Of a stretch of DNA of 6,595 nt, positions 1 through 4,777 are shown one piece after another (the first letter of the stretch is position 1; the number at the start of each line of letters is the position of its first letter). The stretch comes from Pseudomonadota bacterium (lineage in GTDB: Bacteria > Pseudomonadota > Alphaproteobacteria > Sphingomonadales > Sphingomonadaceae), in the NCBI GenBank assembly GCA_023413015.1, contig JAEZQR010000043.1:1-6595 (forward strand), given 5' to 3'. Made by a program: the position numbers and the translations under genes. Under the pieces are notes generated by a model, which saw nothing but the letters and a program-made list of their open reading frames with translations, made no database searches and was not told the DNA's origin.

Positions 1-154
1 ACCCGAGCGTCACCGGCTGGCCCGGCGCCGGCCGCGCGCTCTCGGCAACGAGCTCAACCCGCGTGTGCTCCAGCTGCACCAACGATTGCGCAAACGCAGC
101 AGCCGGCAGCAGAAGCAGGACAAGGGCGGTGATCAGACGAAACATGGAAGGCAT
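1..154 (-). CDS. DsbD-like protein-disulfide reductase, N-terminal fragment
   Basis: Only the first 51 codons are in the window; the gene runs off the left edge. The protein starts with a Sec signal peptide (hydrophobic core about residues 6-19, cleavage expected after Ala22 in AFA|Q). The mature start contains HTRVELVAESARPAPGQPVT, which resembles the beginning of the N-terminal periplasmic domain of DsbD/ScsB-type proteins. Family members pass electrons from cytoplasmic thioredoxin through the membrane to periplasmic thiol-disulfide proteins. The CxxC motifs and membrane domain that would prove this lie outside the window. The start at 154 is chosen because AAGG sits six bases upstream; the alternative ATG at 145 has no ribosome binding site. 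The gene begins just after the rpsI terminator. It is clearly a secreted or membrane protein; the DsbD identity rests on a short stretch. Confidence 0.65.
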   Translation of the reverse strand, partial: MPSMFRLITALVLLLLPAAAFAQSLVQLEHTRVELVAESARPAPGQPVTLG

Positions 155-171
155 ATAGCGCCTTGTTTGCC

Positions 172-206
172 AAAAACGAAAAGGGGCCGGATCGCTCCGG
201 CCCCTT
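172..206 (-). terminator. Intrinsic terminator of the rplM-rpsI operon
   Basis: A perfect 11-bp inverted repeat (181-191 with 196-206) closes a four-base loop. Read on the minus strand, the GC-rich stem is followed by TTTTCGTTTTT. It lies 26 bases after the rpsI stop codon. This is a textbook Rho-independent terminator, and the next gene (DsbD-like, start 154) begins shortly after its T-tract. Confidence 0.9.
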
Positions 207-232
207 GACGTATCTGGCAGTGCCAGGTCCGC

Positions 233-742
233 TTAGCGCTTCGAGAACTGGAAGCTGCGGCGGGCCTTGGCGCGGCCGTACTTCTTACGCTCGACGACGC
301 GCGGGTCGCGGGTCAGGAAGCCGGCCTGCTTGACGACCGTGCGGAGCGCCGGCTCGTAGCGGGTCAGCGCCTGGGCGATGCCGTGCTTCACCGCACCGGC
401 CTGGCCCGAGAGGCCGCCGCCCGAAACGGTGGCGACCACGTCGTACTGACCGCGGCGCTCGGCGATGTCGAACGGCTGGTTGATGACGAGGCGCAGCGTC
501 GGACGCGCGAAGTAGACGGTCTGATCGCGACCGTTGACGATGATCTGGCCCGTGCCCGGCTTCAGCCACACGCGGGCAACCGCGTCCTTGCGCTTGCCGG
601 TGGCATAGGCGCGGCCCTGCGCATCGAGCTGCTGCTCGCGCAGCGGCGCGGTCTGGACCGGAGCACCGCCCTCGGGAGCGTTGGCTGCAACGGCATCCTG
701 AAGCGTCGCGAGGTCGCTCAGCGACTGACGATTGTCACCCAT
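233..742 (-). CDS. rpsI: 30S ribosomal protein S9
   Basis: Small-subunit ribosomal protein S9 (uS9), 169 residues. The conserved core starts near residue 46 with YATGKRKDAVARVW, continues through the GGG-LSGQAGAVKHGIAQAL segment (about 107-126), and ends in the basic tail KKYGRAKARRSFQFSKR, whose extreme C-terminus reaches the ribosomal P site. The core matches the roughly 130-residue bacterial S9. The first 45 or so residues are an Ala/Gln-rich extension, as is common in alphaproteobacterial S9. The ATG overlaps the rplM stop by one base (TAATG), so translation is probably coupled to rplM. A strong terminator follows the stop. The identification is secure; the start is supported by the overlap. 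Confidence 0.97.
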   Translation of the reverse strand: MGDNRQSLSDLATLQDAVAANAPEGGAPVQTAPLREQQLDAQGRAYATGKRKDAVARVWLKPGTGQIIVNGRDQTVYFARPTLRLVINQPFDIAERRGQYDVVATVSGGGLSGQAGAVKHGIAQALTRYEPALRTVVKQAGFLTRDPRVVERKKYGRAKARRSFQFSKR

Positions 743-1209
743 TACGCACCCACCTTGTTCTTGCGGTTCATGCCAGCGACATCGAGAACCTCAGGCGCCT
801 GCGCGACGTGCGGGTGCTCGGTGCCCTTGTAGATGCGCAGGTTGCGCATCTGCTGACGGCCCAGCGGGCCGCGCGGGACCATGCGCTCGACGGCCTTCTC
901 GAGCACGCGCTCGGGGAAGCGGCCCTCAAGCACCTTGTCGGCGCGGACTTCCTTGATGCCGCCCGGGTAGCCGGTGTGGCGATAGTACATCTTCTGTGTC
1001 AGCTTGCGGCCGGTGAAGCGCACCTTGTCCGCGTTGATGACGATGACGTTGTCGCCGCAGTCGACGTGCGGGGTGTAGATGGCCTTGTGCTTGCCGCGCA
1101 GCCGGTTGGCGATGATCGAGGCGAGGCGGCCGACGACGAGCCCATCGGCGTCGATCAGGATCCACTTCTTCTCGATGTCCGCCGGCTTCGCCGAAACGGT
1201 GGTCTTCAT
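742..1209 (-). CDS. rplM: 50S ribosomal protein L13
   Basis: Large-subunit protein L13 (uL13), 155 residues, close to the usual 140-155. Recognisable blocks include KKWILIDADGLVVGRLAS (about 14-31), the RGKHKAIYTPHVDCGD segment (about 38-53), the YYRHTGYPGG motif (about 75-84) and VPRGPLGRQQMRNLRIYKG (about 111-129). L13 is an early-assembly protein on 23S rRNA. The start at 1209 has a good ribosome binding site, AGAGG, five bases upstream. It is the first gene of the conserved rplM-rpsI operon, and its stop overlaps the rpsI start. A candidate promoter and a leader hairpin precede it. Confidence 0.97.
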   Translation of the reverse strand: MKTTVSAKPADIEKKWILIDADGLVVGRLASIIANRLRGKHKAIYTPHVDCGDNVIVINADKVRFTGRKLTQKMYYRHTGYPGGIKEVRADKVLEGRFPERVLEKAVERMVPRGPLGRQQMRNLRIYKGTEHPHVAQAPEVLDVAGMNRKNKVGA

Positions 1210-1232
1210 GCTGTCCTCTCGGAAACGCGAAA

Positions 1233-1255
1233 CCGGCGGGCCGAGGCCGCGCCGG
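1233..1255 (-). promoter_or_regulatory. Leader hairpin upstream of rplM
   Basis: A 6-bp perfect inverted repeat (1233-1238 with 1250-1255, CCGGCG/CGCCGG) encloses an 11-base segment that can add two more G-C pairs. If the proposed promoter is right, this hairpin forms the very 5' end of the rplM mRNA, about 23 bases before the start codon. In E. coli, L13 represses its own operon through the mRNA leader. Whether this hairpin plays such a role here is inference. Confidence 0.4.
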
Positions 1256-1262
1256 AACGCGG

Positions 1263-1293
1263 GCTATATGAAGACCATGGCCGTTCCGGTCAA
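1263..1293 (-). promoter_or_regulatory. Candidate housekeeping promoter of rplM-rpsI
   Basis: On the minus strand TTGACC (1293-1288, five of six matches to the -35 consensus) is followed after 19 bases by TATAGC (1268-1263, four of six). The spacing is slightly long, but alphaproteobacterial promoters rely mainly on the TTGAC element. Initiation would fall near 1256 and give a leader of about 47 bases. The position between cutA and rplM is what a separate ribosomal operon needs. Confidence 0.5.
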
Positions 1294-1325
1294 GGAAAAC
1301 CGCCATTTTAAGAGGTGGTATTATA

Positions 1326-1646
1326 TTACCGTAGCTGCGCCCTGACCCATTGGACATAGGGCTGCGGCGCTTCCTCGATCGGCCATACGGCGACCGCCGG
1401 GTTCTCGTAGCTATGCAGCTCCGCGATGTGACGGACGAGCAGTTCGGCGCAGCTTGCGCTCGTTTTCAGGATGGCGGCGCATTCGGTGGCGGTCTCAATC
1501 CTGCCTTGCCAGCGGTAGATCGACTGCGCCTCGCCGAGGATGTTGATGCAGGCGGCGAGGCGTTCCTCGATCATCGCCCGGCCGATCCGCGCGGCCTCGT
1601 CGCGGTTGGCGAAAGTGACGTAGACGCTGACGATGCCGCTGCTCAT
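1326..1646 (-). CDS. cutA: Divalent-cation tolerance protein CutA
   Basis: A CutA1-family protein of 106 residues, the usual size for this small cytoplasmic trimer with a ferredoxin-like fold. Family features visible are the first strand VSVYVTFANRDEAARIGRAM, then RLAACINI (Cys33), SIYRWQGRIE (about 42-51), the Lys61-Thr62 pair, and ELHSYENPAV with His78, Tyr80 and Pro83 where the family has H-x-Y-E-x-P. The YVQW near the end matches the C-terminal YxxW of the family. CutA was linked to copper tolerance in E. coli, but its molecular role is unsettled. The start at 1646 has GGAGAAGG just upstream and overlaps the ctaA stop in an ATGA, implying coupled translation. A longer reading of this frame into ctaA is spurious. 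Confidence 0.93.
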   Translation of the reverse strand: MSSGIVSVYVTFANRDEAARIGRAMIEERLAACINILGEAQSIYRWQGRIETATECAAILKTSASCAELLVRHIAELHSYENPAVAVWPIEEAPQPYVQWVRAQLR

Positions 1647-2680
1647 GCCTTCTCCGGGTTGCGTGCCGCCCAATGTGCCGCCCAGATGGACGAAGCCACC
1701 AGCAGCGCAGCGCCAGCTTGATGCGCAACCCCTAAGACGATGTGAACGCCGGTCAGCAATGTCGCGACGCCGAGCGTGAACTGCACGAGCACCATGCCGC
1801 CGAGCGCCAGCGCGGGCGCACCGGCGCCGCGGCGCCAGAGCTTGGCGGCGATGTGGAGCGCGGCAAGTGCTACGGCGACCGCGATCCAGCGATGCACGAA
1901 CTGCGCGGCGACCGGATTGTTGGCGAGGTTGAGCAGCGTCTCGTGCGCGACCACGATTACCTGCGGCTCCACCCAATTGTCGCCCATCTTCGGCCAGGTG
2001 TTGAACGCGAAGCCGCCGTTGAGGCCGGCCACGAACGCGCCCCAGACGATCTGCAGGAAGAGCAGGGGGAGGAACCAGATCGCCCAGCGCGGAAGCCGGC
2101 GCGGCGATCCGCGACGTATGTCGAGCGCGGTCCAGATCAGCGCGGCGAAGATGACGAGCGCCAGCGTCAGGTGAGTGGCGAGCCGCTCGTGCGCGACGTC
2201 CGGGCGGTCGATGAGGCCGGAGGCGACCATCCACCATCCGACGAAGCCTTGAAGGCCGCCGAGCGCGAGCAGCCCGACCAGCCGTAGGCCATAGCCCGCC
2301 GGTACGGCCCGGCGGATGGCGAACCAGGCGAGCGGCACGGCGAACGCCACGCCGATGAGCCGGCCGATAACGCGGTGCAGATATTCCCAGAAGAAGATGC
2401 CCTTGAACTCGTCGAGACTCATGCCTCGATTGATCTTCTGGTACTCGGGAAAGGCCTTGTAGGCATCGAACTCGGCCTGCCACTGGGCGTCGTTGAGCGG
2501 CGGGACAATGCCGCTGATCGGTTCCCACCGAACCATCGATAAGCCGGACTCGGTCAGCCGGGTAATGCCGCCGACCACCACCATCGCGAAGACGAGCGCC
2601 GCGACGGCGAAGAGCCAGGTTGAGACAGCGACCGGGCGCGCGCGCGGCGCGGCCGACGTGGAGGCGAGTACCGTAGCCAT
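1643..2680 (-). CDS. ctaA: Heme A synthase, COX15/CtaA family (type 2)
   Basis: An inner-membrane enzyme that oxidises the C8 methyl group of heme O to give heme A for aa3-type cytochrome oxidase. The protein has 345 residues and about eight hydrophobic segments (near 20-40, 103-122, 132-152, 167-186, 198-219, 262-279, 287-309, 313-337). Four expected heme-ligand histidines are present: His102 in EYLHRVIGR (after the conserved Glu99), His170 in ATHLTLAL, His263 in VHRWIA and His320 in AHQAGA. GGITRLTESGLSMVRWEP after the first membrane segment is a family signature. There are no cysteines, which fits the type-2 form of alphaproteobacteria and mitochondria rather than the Bacillus type with its cysteine pair. 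Only a weak ribosome binding site (TAGG) precedes the ATG at 2680. It overlaps cutA by four bases. Confidence 0.95.
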   Translation of the reverse strand: MATVLASTSAAPRARPVAVSTWLFAVAALVFAMVVVGGITRLTESGLSMVRWEPISGIVPPLNDAQWQAEFDAYKAFPEYQKINRGMSLDEFKGIFFWEYLHRVIGRLIGVAFAVPLAWFAIRRAVPAGYGLRLVGLLALGGLQGFVGWWMVASGLIDRPDVAHERLATHLTLALVIFAALIWTALDIRRGSPRRLPRWAIWFLPLLFLQIVWGAFVAGLNGGFAFNTWPKMGDNWVEPQVIVVAHETLLNLANNPVAAQFVHRWIAVAVALAALHIAAKLWRRGAGAPALALGGMVLVQFTLGVATLLTGVHIVLGVAHQAGAALLVASSIWAAHWAARNPEKA

Positions 2681-2699
2681 GGCGCGCCTATGCCGCGCC

Positions 2700-2733
2700 C
2701 CGCGACGTTCGCCAAGCGGGCAGGGCGTCGCGG
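2700..2733 (-). terminator. Hairpin after the lipoprotein gene 2735-3100
   Basis: An 8-bp perfect inverted repeat, CCGCGACG (2700-2707) with CGTCGCGG (2726-2733), lies one base beyond the stop codon of the upstream lipoprotein gene. The 18-base loop can form a small inner stem. There is no T-tract on the minus strand, so it may be a Rho-type or weak terminator, or a 3'-end stabiliser, rather than a classical intrinsic terminator. It occupies most of the short gap before ctaA. Confidence 0.4.
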
Positions 2734-2734
2734 C

Positions 2735-3100
2735 TTACTTCTGGGTGCCGCCGCTGGTGCCGTTCTGGTTGTTGCCCGCTACGCTGGAGGTACCGCTCAT
2801 GCCGCTCGTGGACGTGCCATTGAGCGCGCCGGAATTGCCGCCGACCGCCGTCCCCGCCGTTGCATCGCCGCCGCCGCTCGCGGCACCAAAGCTGCCGTAT
2901 TGATCGGTCGTGCCGGCGGGCGCCGTGGAAGCTGACGCATCGGCAGCGGACATGTCCGTGCCGCTCACCGACTCCTGCGTGGTCGTGCCCATCGTGGCCG
3001 ACTGCGGCAGCGCCGTATCGTCGGTTGCGGTGGTGGATGTTTCGCTTTGCTGGTTACAGCCGGCCAGCATCACCAGTCCGGCTGCCAAGATCAGGCGCAT
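2735..3100 (-). CDS. Small low-complexity lipoprotein, function unknown
   Basis: I do not recognise this gene. The product has 121 residues and a lipoprotein signal peptide, MRLILAAGLVMLAGC, with lipobox LAGC and lipidated Cys15. Residue +2 is Asn, so by the E. coli rule it would go to the outer membrane. The mature part is almost entirely Ser, Thr, Gly, Ala, Asn and Asp, with Tyr and Phe only in one spot (DQYGSFG, about 83-89) and a single basic residue, the terminal Lys. It looks disordered and acidic. The start at 3100 is preceded by AGGA at a good distance. Its composition and a shared TDMS-x-x-D segment resemble the lipoprotein at 3156-3518, so the two may be paralogues. No promoter of its own was seen in the 55-base gap, so it may be co-transcribed with that gene. 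Confidence 0.75.
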   Translation of the reverse strand: MRLILAAGLVMLAGCNQQSETSTTATDDTALPQSATMGTTTQESVSGTDMSAADASASTAPAGTTDQYGSFGAASGGGDATAGTAVGGNSGALNGTSTSGMSGTSSVAGNNQNGTSGGTQK

Positions 3101-3119
3101 ATGATCCTCGGTCGAAAGG

Positions 3120-3144
3120 GGCGGGCCATAGGGCCTGGCCCGCC
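3120..3144 (-). terminator. Intergenic hairpin between two lipoprotein genes
   Basis: An 8-bp perfect GC inverted repeat, GGCGGGCC (3120-3127) with GGCCCGCC (3137-3144), closes a nine-base loop. It begins about 11 bases after the stop codon of the gene at 3156-3518. On the minus strand it is followed by CCTTTCG, a poor T-tract. It could be a partial terminator that lowers read-through into the next lipoprotein gene, or an mRNA-stabilising element. Confidence 0.5.
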
Positions 3145-3155
3145 TGTCGAATTGA

Positions 3156-3518
3156 TTATTGTCCGTTCGTTGGTGCTGCACCGCTGGTTTCGCCCGGAGT
3201 GGTCGGACCCGTGGTGGTGCCAGTGCCCGTGTCGGTGTCGCTACCGGTCGTTGTCCCGGTGGTTGTCGTGGCCTCGCCCGAGCTGCCGCTGGTGCCGACC
3301 GAATTCGGCGCACCGGCGCCCGAACCCGTTGCCGCCGTGCCGCCGGTCACATCGCCCGACATATTGCCGGCGCCGGTCGTGTCGGTCGTCGACATGTCCG
3401 TCGTGGTGCCGGTTTCGGTGCCCGACTGCGTTCCCGCGGTTTCGTTGCTGCCGCCACCGCAGGCTGCGAGACCGAGCGCGAGGGCAAGCGCCGTCAGAGG
3501 GAGTGCCATATTCCGCAT
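3156..3518 (-). CDS. Small Thr/Gly/Ser-rich lipoprotein, function unknown
   Basis: Not recognised as a named family. The product has 120 residues, with a lipoprotein signal peptide and lipobox LAAC at Cys20, followed by a Gly tether (GGG). The mature chain is built from Thr, Gly, Ser, Ala and Asp/Glu. It has no Lys or Arg and no Phe, Trp or Tyr, so it must be acidic, flexible and unlikely to fold as a compact domain. The start at 3518 has a strong AGGAG about six bases upstream, the best ribosome binding site in the lipoprotein cluster; longer readings of the frame bury the signal peptide. An EcfG-like promoter lies just upstream (3548-3572), suggesting general-stress control. A cell-surface or periplasmic spacer role is only a guess. 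Confidence 0.78.
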   Translation of the reverse strand: MRNMALPLTALALALGLAACGGGSNETAGTQSGTETGTTTDMSTTDTTGAGNMSGDVTGGTAATGSGAGAPNSVGTSGSSGEATTTTGTTTGSDTDTGTGTTTGPTTPGETSGAAPTNGQ

Positions 3519-3532
3519 CGTTAACTCCTGGT

Positions 3533-3567
3533 AAAAGGCGAGCGACGAACAGGTCGTTCTCGCTTTT
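3533..3567. terminator. Hairpin with A/T ends, possibly bidirectional terminator
   Basis: AAAAG-G-CGAG-CGAC (3533-3546) pairs with GTCG-TT-CTCGCTTTT (3553-3567), giving a 13-bp interrupted stem with one G bulge and one two-base bulge. T-runs follow the stem on both strands (CTTTTACC on minus, GCTTTTG on plus). On the minus strand it could end transcripts of the lipoprotein gene at 3613-3900. It overlaps the spacer and -10 element of the promoter for the next gene. Confidence 0.45.
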
Positions 3568-3572
3568 GTTCC
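3548..3572 (-). promoter_or_regulatory. EcfG-like stress promoter of the lipoprotein gene 3156-3518
   Basis: On the minus strand GGAAC (3572-3568) is followed after exactly 16 bases by TGTT (3551-3548). The alphaproteobacterial general-stress sigma factor EcfG recognises GGAAC-N16/17-CGTT, so eight of nine positions match. Initiation would fall near 3540, leaving a leader of about 20 bases that contains the AGGAG ribosome binding site. Confidence 0.6.
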
Positions 3573-3612
3573 GGATTTCGAAGGTGAAACGGCCTTGATG
3601 CCCGGCCGGAGC

Positions 3613-3900
3613 TTACGGCTGCTTCTGTTCCTGATTGGCTTGGCCAGCGGCCTCGTCGGCTGTTGGCTCGGTGCCCTTATACGCCTGGCCGACCTCACCG
3701 GACGCCTCGTTGATGGCGGCCTGCGTATCGCTCACGGCTTCTTGGGTCGCGGGGCCAACGTCGCCGACATAGTCGGTGTTCTGCGGCTCGGCTGCCTCCG
3801 CGGCTTCCTTGGCGGTGCGGTCCTCGCTGCTTTCGGGGGCACAGGCGGCAAGCCCCCAAGCGGTAGCAACGAGCATGGCGAAACCGATGGTCTTCGTCAT
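3613..3900 (-). CDS. Small acidic lipoprotein, function unknown
   Basis: Not recognised as a named family. The product has 95 residues with a lipoprotein signal peptide (MTKTIGFAMLVATAWGLAAC) and lipidated Cys20. The mature part is hydrophilic, rich in Ala, Glu, Gln and Asp, and could form amphipathic helices (for example EDRTAKEAAEAAE near 25-37 and TQEAVSDTQAAINEASGEVG near 48-67). It differs from the two downstream lipoproteins in having charged helical segments rather than a Ser/Thr/Gly chain. The start at 3900 is chosen because it places the signal peptide at the N-terminus; the frame is open to 3996 but that would add a non-signal extension overlapping the promoter. An AAGG sits about ten bases upstream. 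A perfect EcfG-type promoter lies at 3938-3962. Confidence 0.78.
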   Translation of the reverse strand: MTKTIGFAMLVATAWGLAACAPESSEDRTAKEAAEAAEPQNTDYVGDVGPATQEAVSDTQAAINEASGEVGQAYKGTEPTADEAAGQANQEQKQP

Positions 3901-3937
3901 CCAACAGGCCCTTTCGTCAGTCGAGACAGATGCCGGC

Positions 3938-3962
3938 AACGGGCGTGCCTTGGCGATGTTCC
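3938..3962 (-). promoter_or_regulatory. EcfG-type general stress promoter of the lipoprotein gene 3613-3900
   Basis: On the minus strand GGAAC (3962-3958) is followed after exactly 16 bases by CGTT (3941-3938), a full match to the EcfG consensus of the alphaproteobacterial general stress response (PhyR-NepR-EcfG). It begins five bases after the stop codon of the DsbA-like gene and would initiate about 30 bases before the lipoprotein ATG, the expected geometry. Confidence 0.72.
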
Positions 3963-3967
3963 TCGCG

Positions 3968-4777
3968 TCAGCTGCGCTTGGCGCGAGCCTCGGCAATCGC
4001 CTTCTTCAGCTCGTCATAGCCGACCGCACCCGAGAGGATGCGGTTGCCGACGATATAGGCCGGGGTGCCGGTCAGGCCGAGCGCGCGGCCGAGATCGAGA
4101 TTCTTGGCGATCTCGCCTCGGTAGGTATTGGCGTTGATGTCGCGCGCGGTCTGCACCTCGTTCAGGCCGGCCTGCCGGACCGCCGAGATGACCTTCTCGT
4201 GGCTCGGGCGCCCGGCCGCGAACATCGCGTTGTGGAACGGCTTGTACCGGCTCTGCTGCGCGGCGGAGAGGCTCGCCATCGCGGCCTCCTCCGAGGCGGG
4301 GCCCAGCACCGGGAAGTCGCGATAGACGACCTTCAGCTTCTTGTCCTCGGCGAGCAGCCGGTCGACGTCGGCCTTCGACGCACGGCAATAGGGGCAGGCA
4401 TAGTCGAAGAACTCGACCAGAACGACGTCGGCGTTCGGGTTACCGGTCCAGGCGCCGGCAAACGGCGTCTCGATCTCGGTGCGGTTGCTGTCGAGCAACT
4501 TGGCGACCTCGCGCTCCTGCAGGCGGTTGATTGCTTCAGGGATGATCTCGGGATGGTCGAGGATATACTGACGCACCATGGCGTCGATCGCCTCGCGCTG
4601 AGGTTTAGAGAACTGATCCGAGCCGGCCGGCGCCGAGGCGCTGGCGCCGCTCGTCGCGTAAAGAAGTCCCGCGGCCGCCACTGCCAGCACCGTTACCATC
4701 GCCACCCACTCCCATGCGCCGAGGCCGGCGATCCGTGCGCGCACGGCCGCAGCCCAACCCCCAGTTGTTTCGCTCAT
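3968..4777 (-). CDS. Membrane-anchored DsbA/ScsC-like thiol-disulfide oxidoreductase
   Basis: A DsbA-family thioredoxin-fold protein of 269 residues (COG1651 type). In order: a short cytoplasmic N-terminus, one membrane segment (about 24-43) that looks like an uncleaved anchor, a helical stretch (about 57-92, containing YILDHPEIIPEAI) resembling the N-terminal domain of ScsC-like proteins, and the thioredoxin-like domain. The active site is CPYC at 128-131 in VEFFDYACPYC, and the cis-proline loop is GTPAYIVG with Pro239. It should act on periplasmic protein thiols, as oxidase or isomerase; the ScsC-like helix could mediate oligomerisation. The ATG overlaps the stop of the upstream M48 protease in an ATGA with only a weak ribosome binding site, so translation is probably coupled. 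The general class is certain; the redox direction is not. Confidence 0.92.
   Translation of the reverse strand: MSETTGGWAAAVRARIAGLGAWEWVAMVTVLAVAAAGLLYATSGASASAPAGSDQFSKPQREAIDAMVRQYILDHPEIIPEAINRLQEREVAKLLDSNRTEIETPFAGAWTGNPNADVVLVEFFDYACPYCRASKADVDRLLAEDKKLKVVYRDFPVLGPASEEAAMASLSAAQQSRYKPFHNAMFAAGRPSHEKVISAVRQAGLNEVQTARDINANTYRGEIAKNLDLGRALGLTGTPAYIVGNRILSGAVGYDELKKAIAEARAKRS

Noticed and set aside
1250..1292. GGAAC followed by CGTT upstream of rplM, considered as a third EcfG promoter
   Set aside because: The spacing is 23 bases instead of 16-17, so it does not fit the EcfG consensus.
1295..1319. Weak hairpin with TTTT downstream of cutA, considered as its terminator
   Set aside because: The stem is only six pairs with an A-C mismatch in the middle and a nine-base loop, too weak to call. 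The end of the ctaA-cutA transcript remains undefined.
1326..2528. A 400-codon open frame on the minus strand running through ctaA into cutA
   Set aside because: Only its last 106 codons, from the ATG at 1646, encode a recognisable protein (CutA). The rest is an out-of-frame, Arg/Pro-rich reading of ctaA.
2681..2734. Possible promoter TTGGCG-N17-CATAGG just before ctaA
   Set aside because: It matches the consensus poorly at both elements and would place initiation almost on the ATG; not strong enough to list as a feature.
2735..3313. Longer 192-residue version of the lipoprotein at 2735-3100
   Set aside because: The added part is an Arg/Pro-rich out-of-frame reading of the neighbouring lipoprotein gene and hides the lipobox; the ATG at 3100 has its own ribosome binding site.
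3156..3698. Longer 180-residue version of the lipoprotein at 3156-3518
   Set aside because: The extension overlaps the upstream gene in another frame and precedes a strong AGGAG and signal peptide at 3518.
3613..3996. Longer 127-residue version of the acidic lipoprotein starting at 3996
   Set aside because: It would place a non-signal extension before the lipoprotein signal peptide and overlap both the end of the DsbA-like gene and the EcfG-type promoter.
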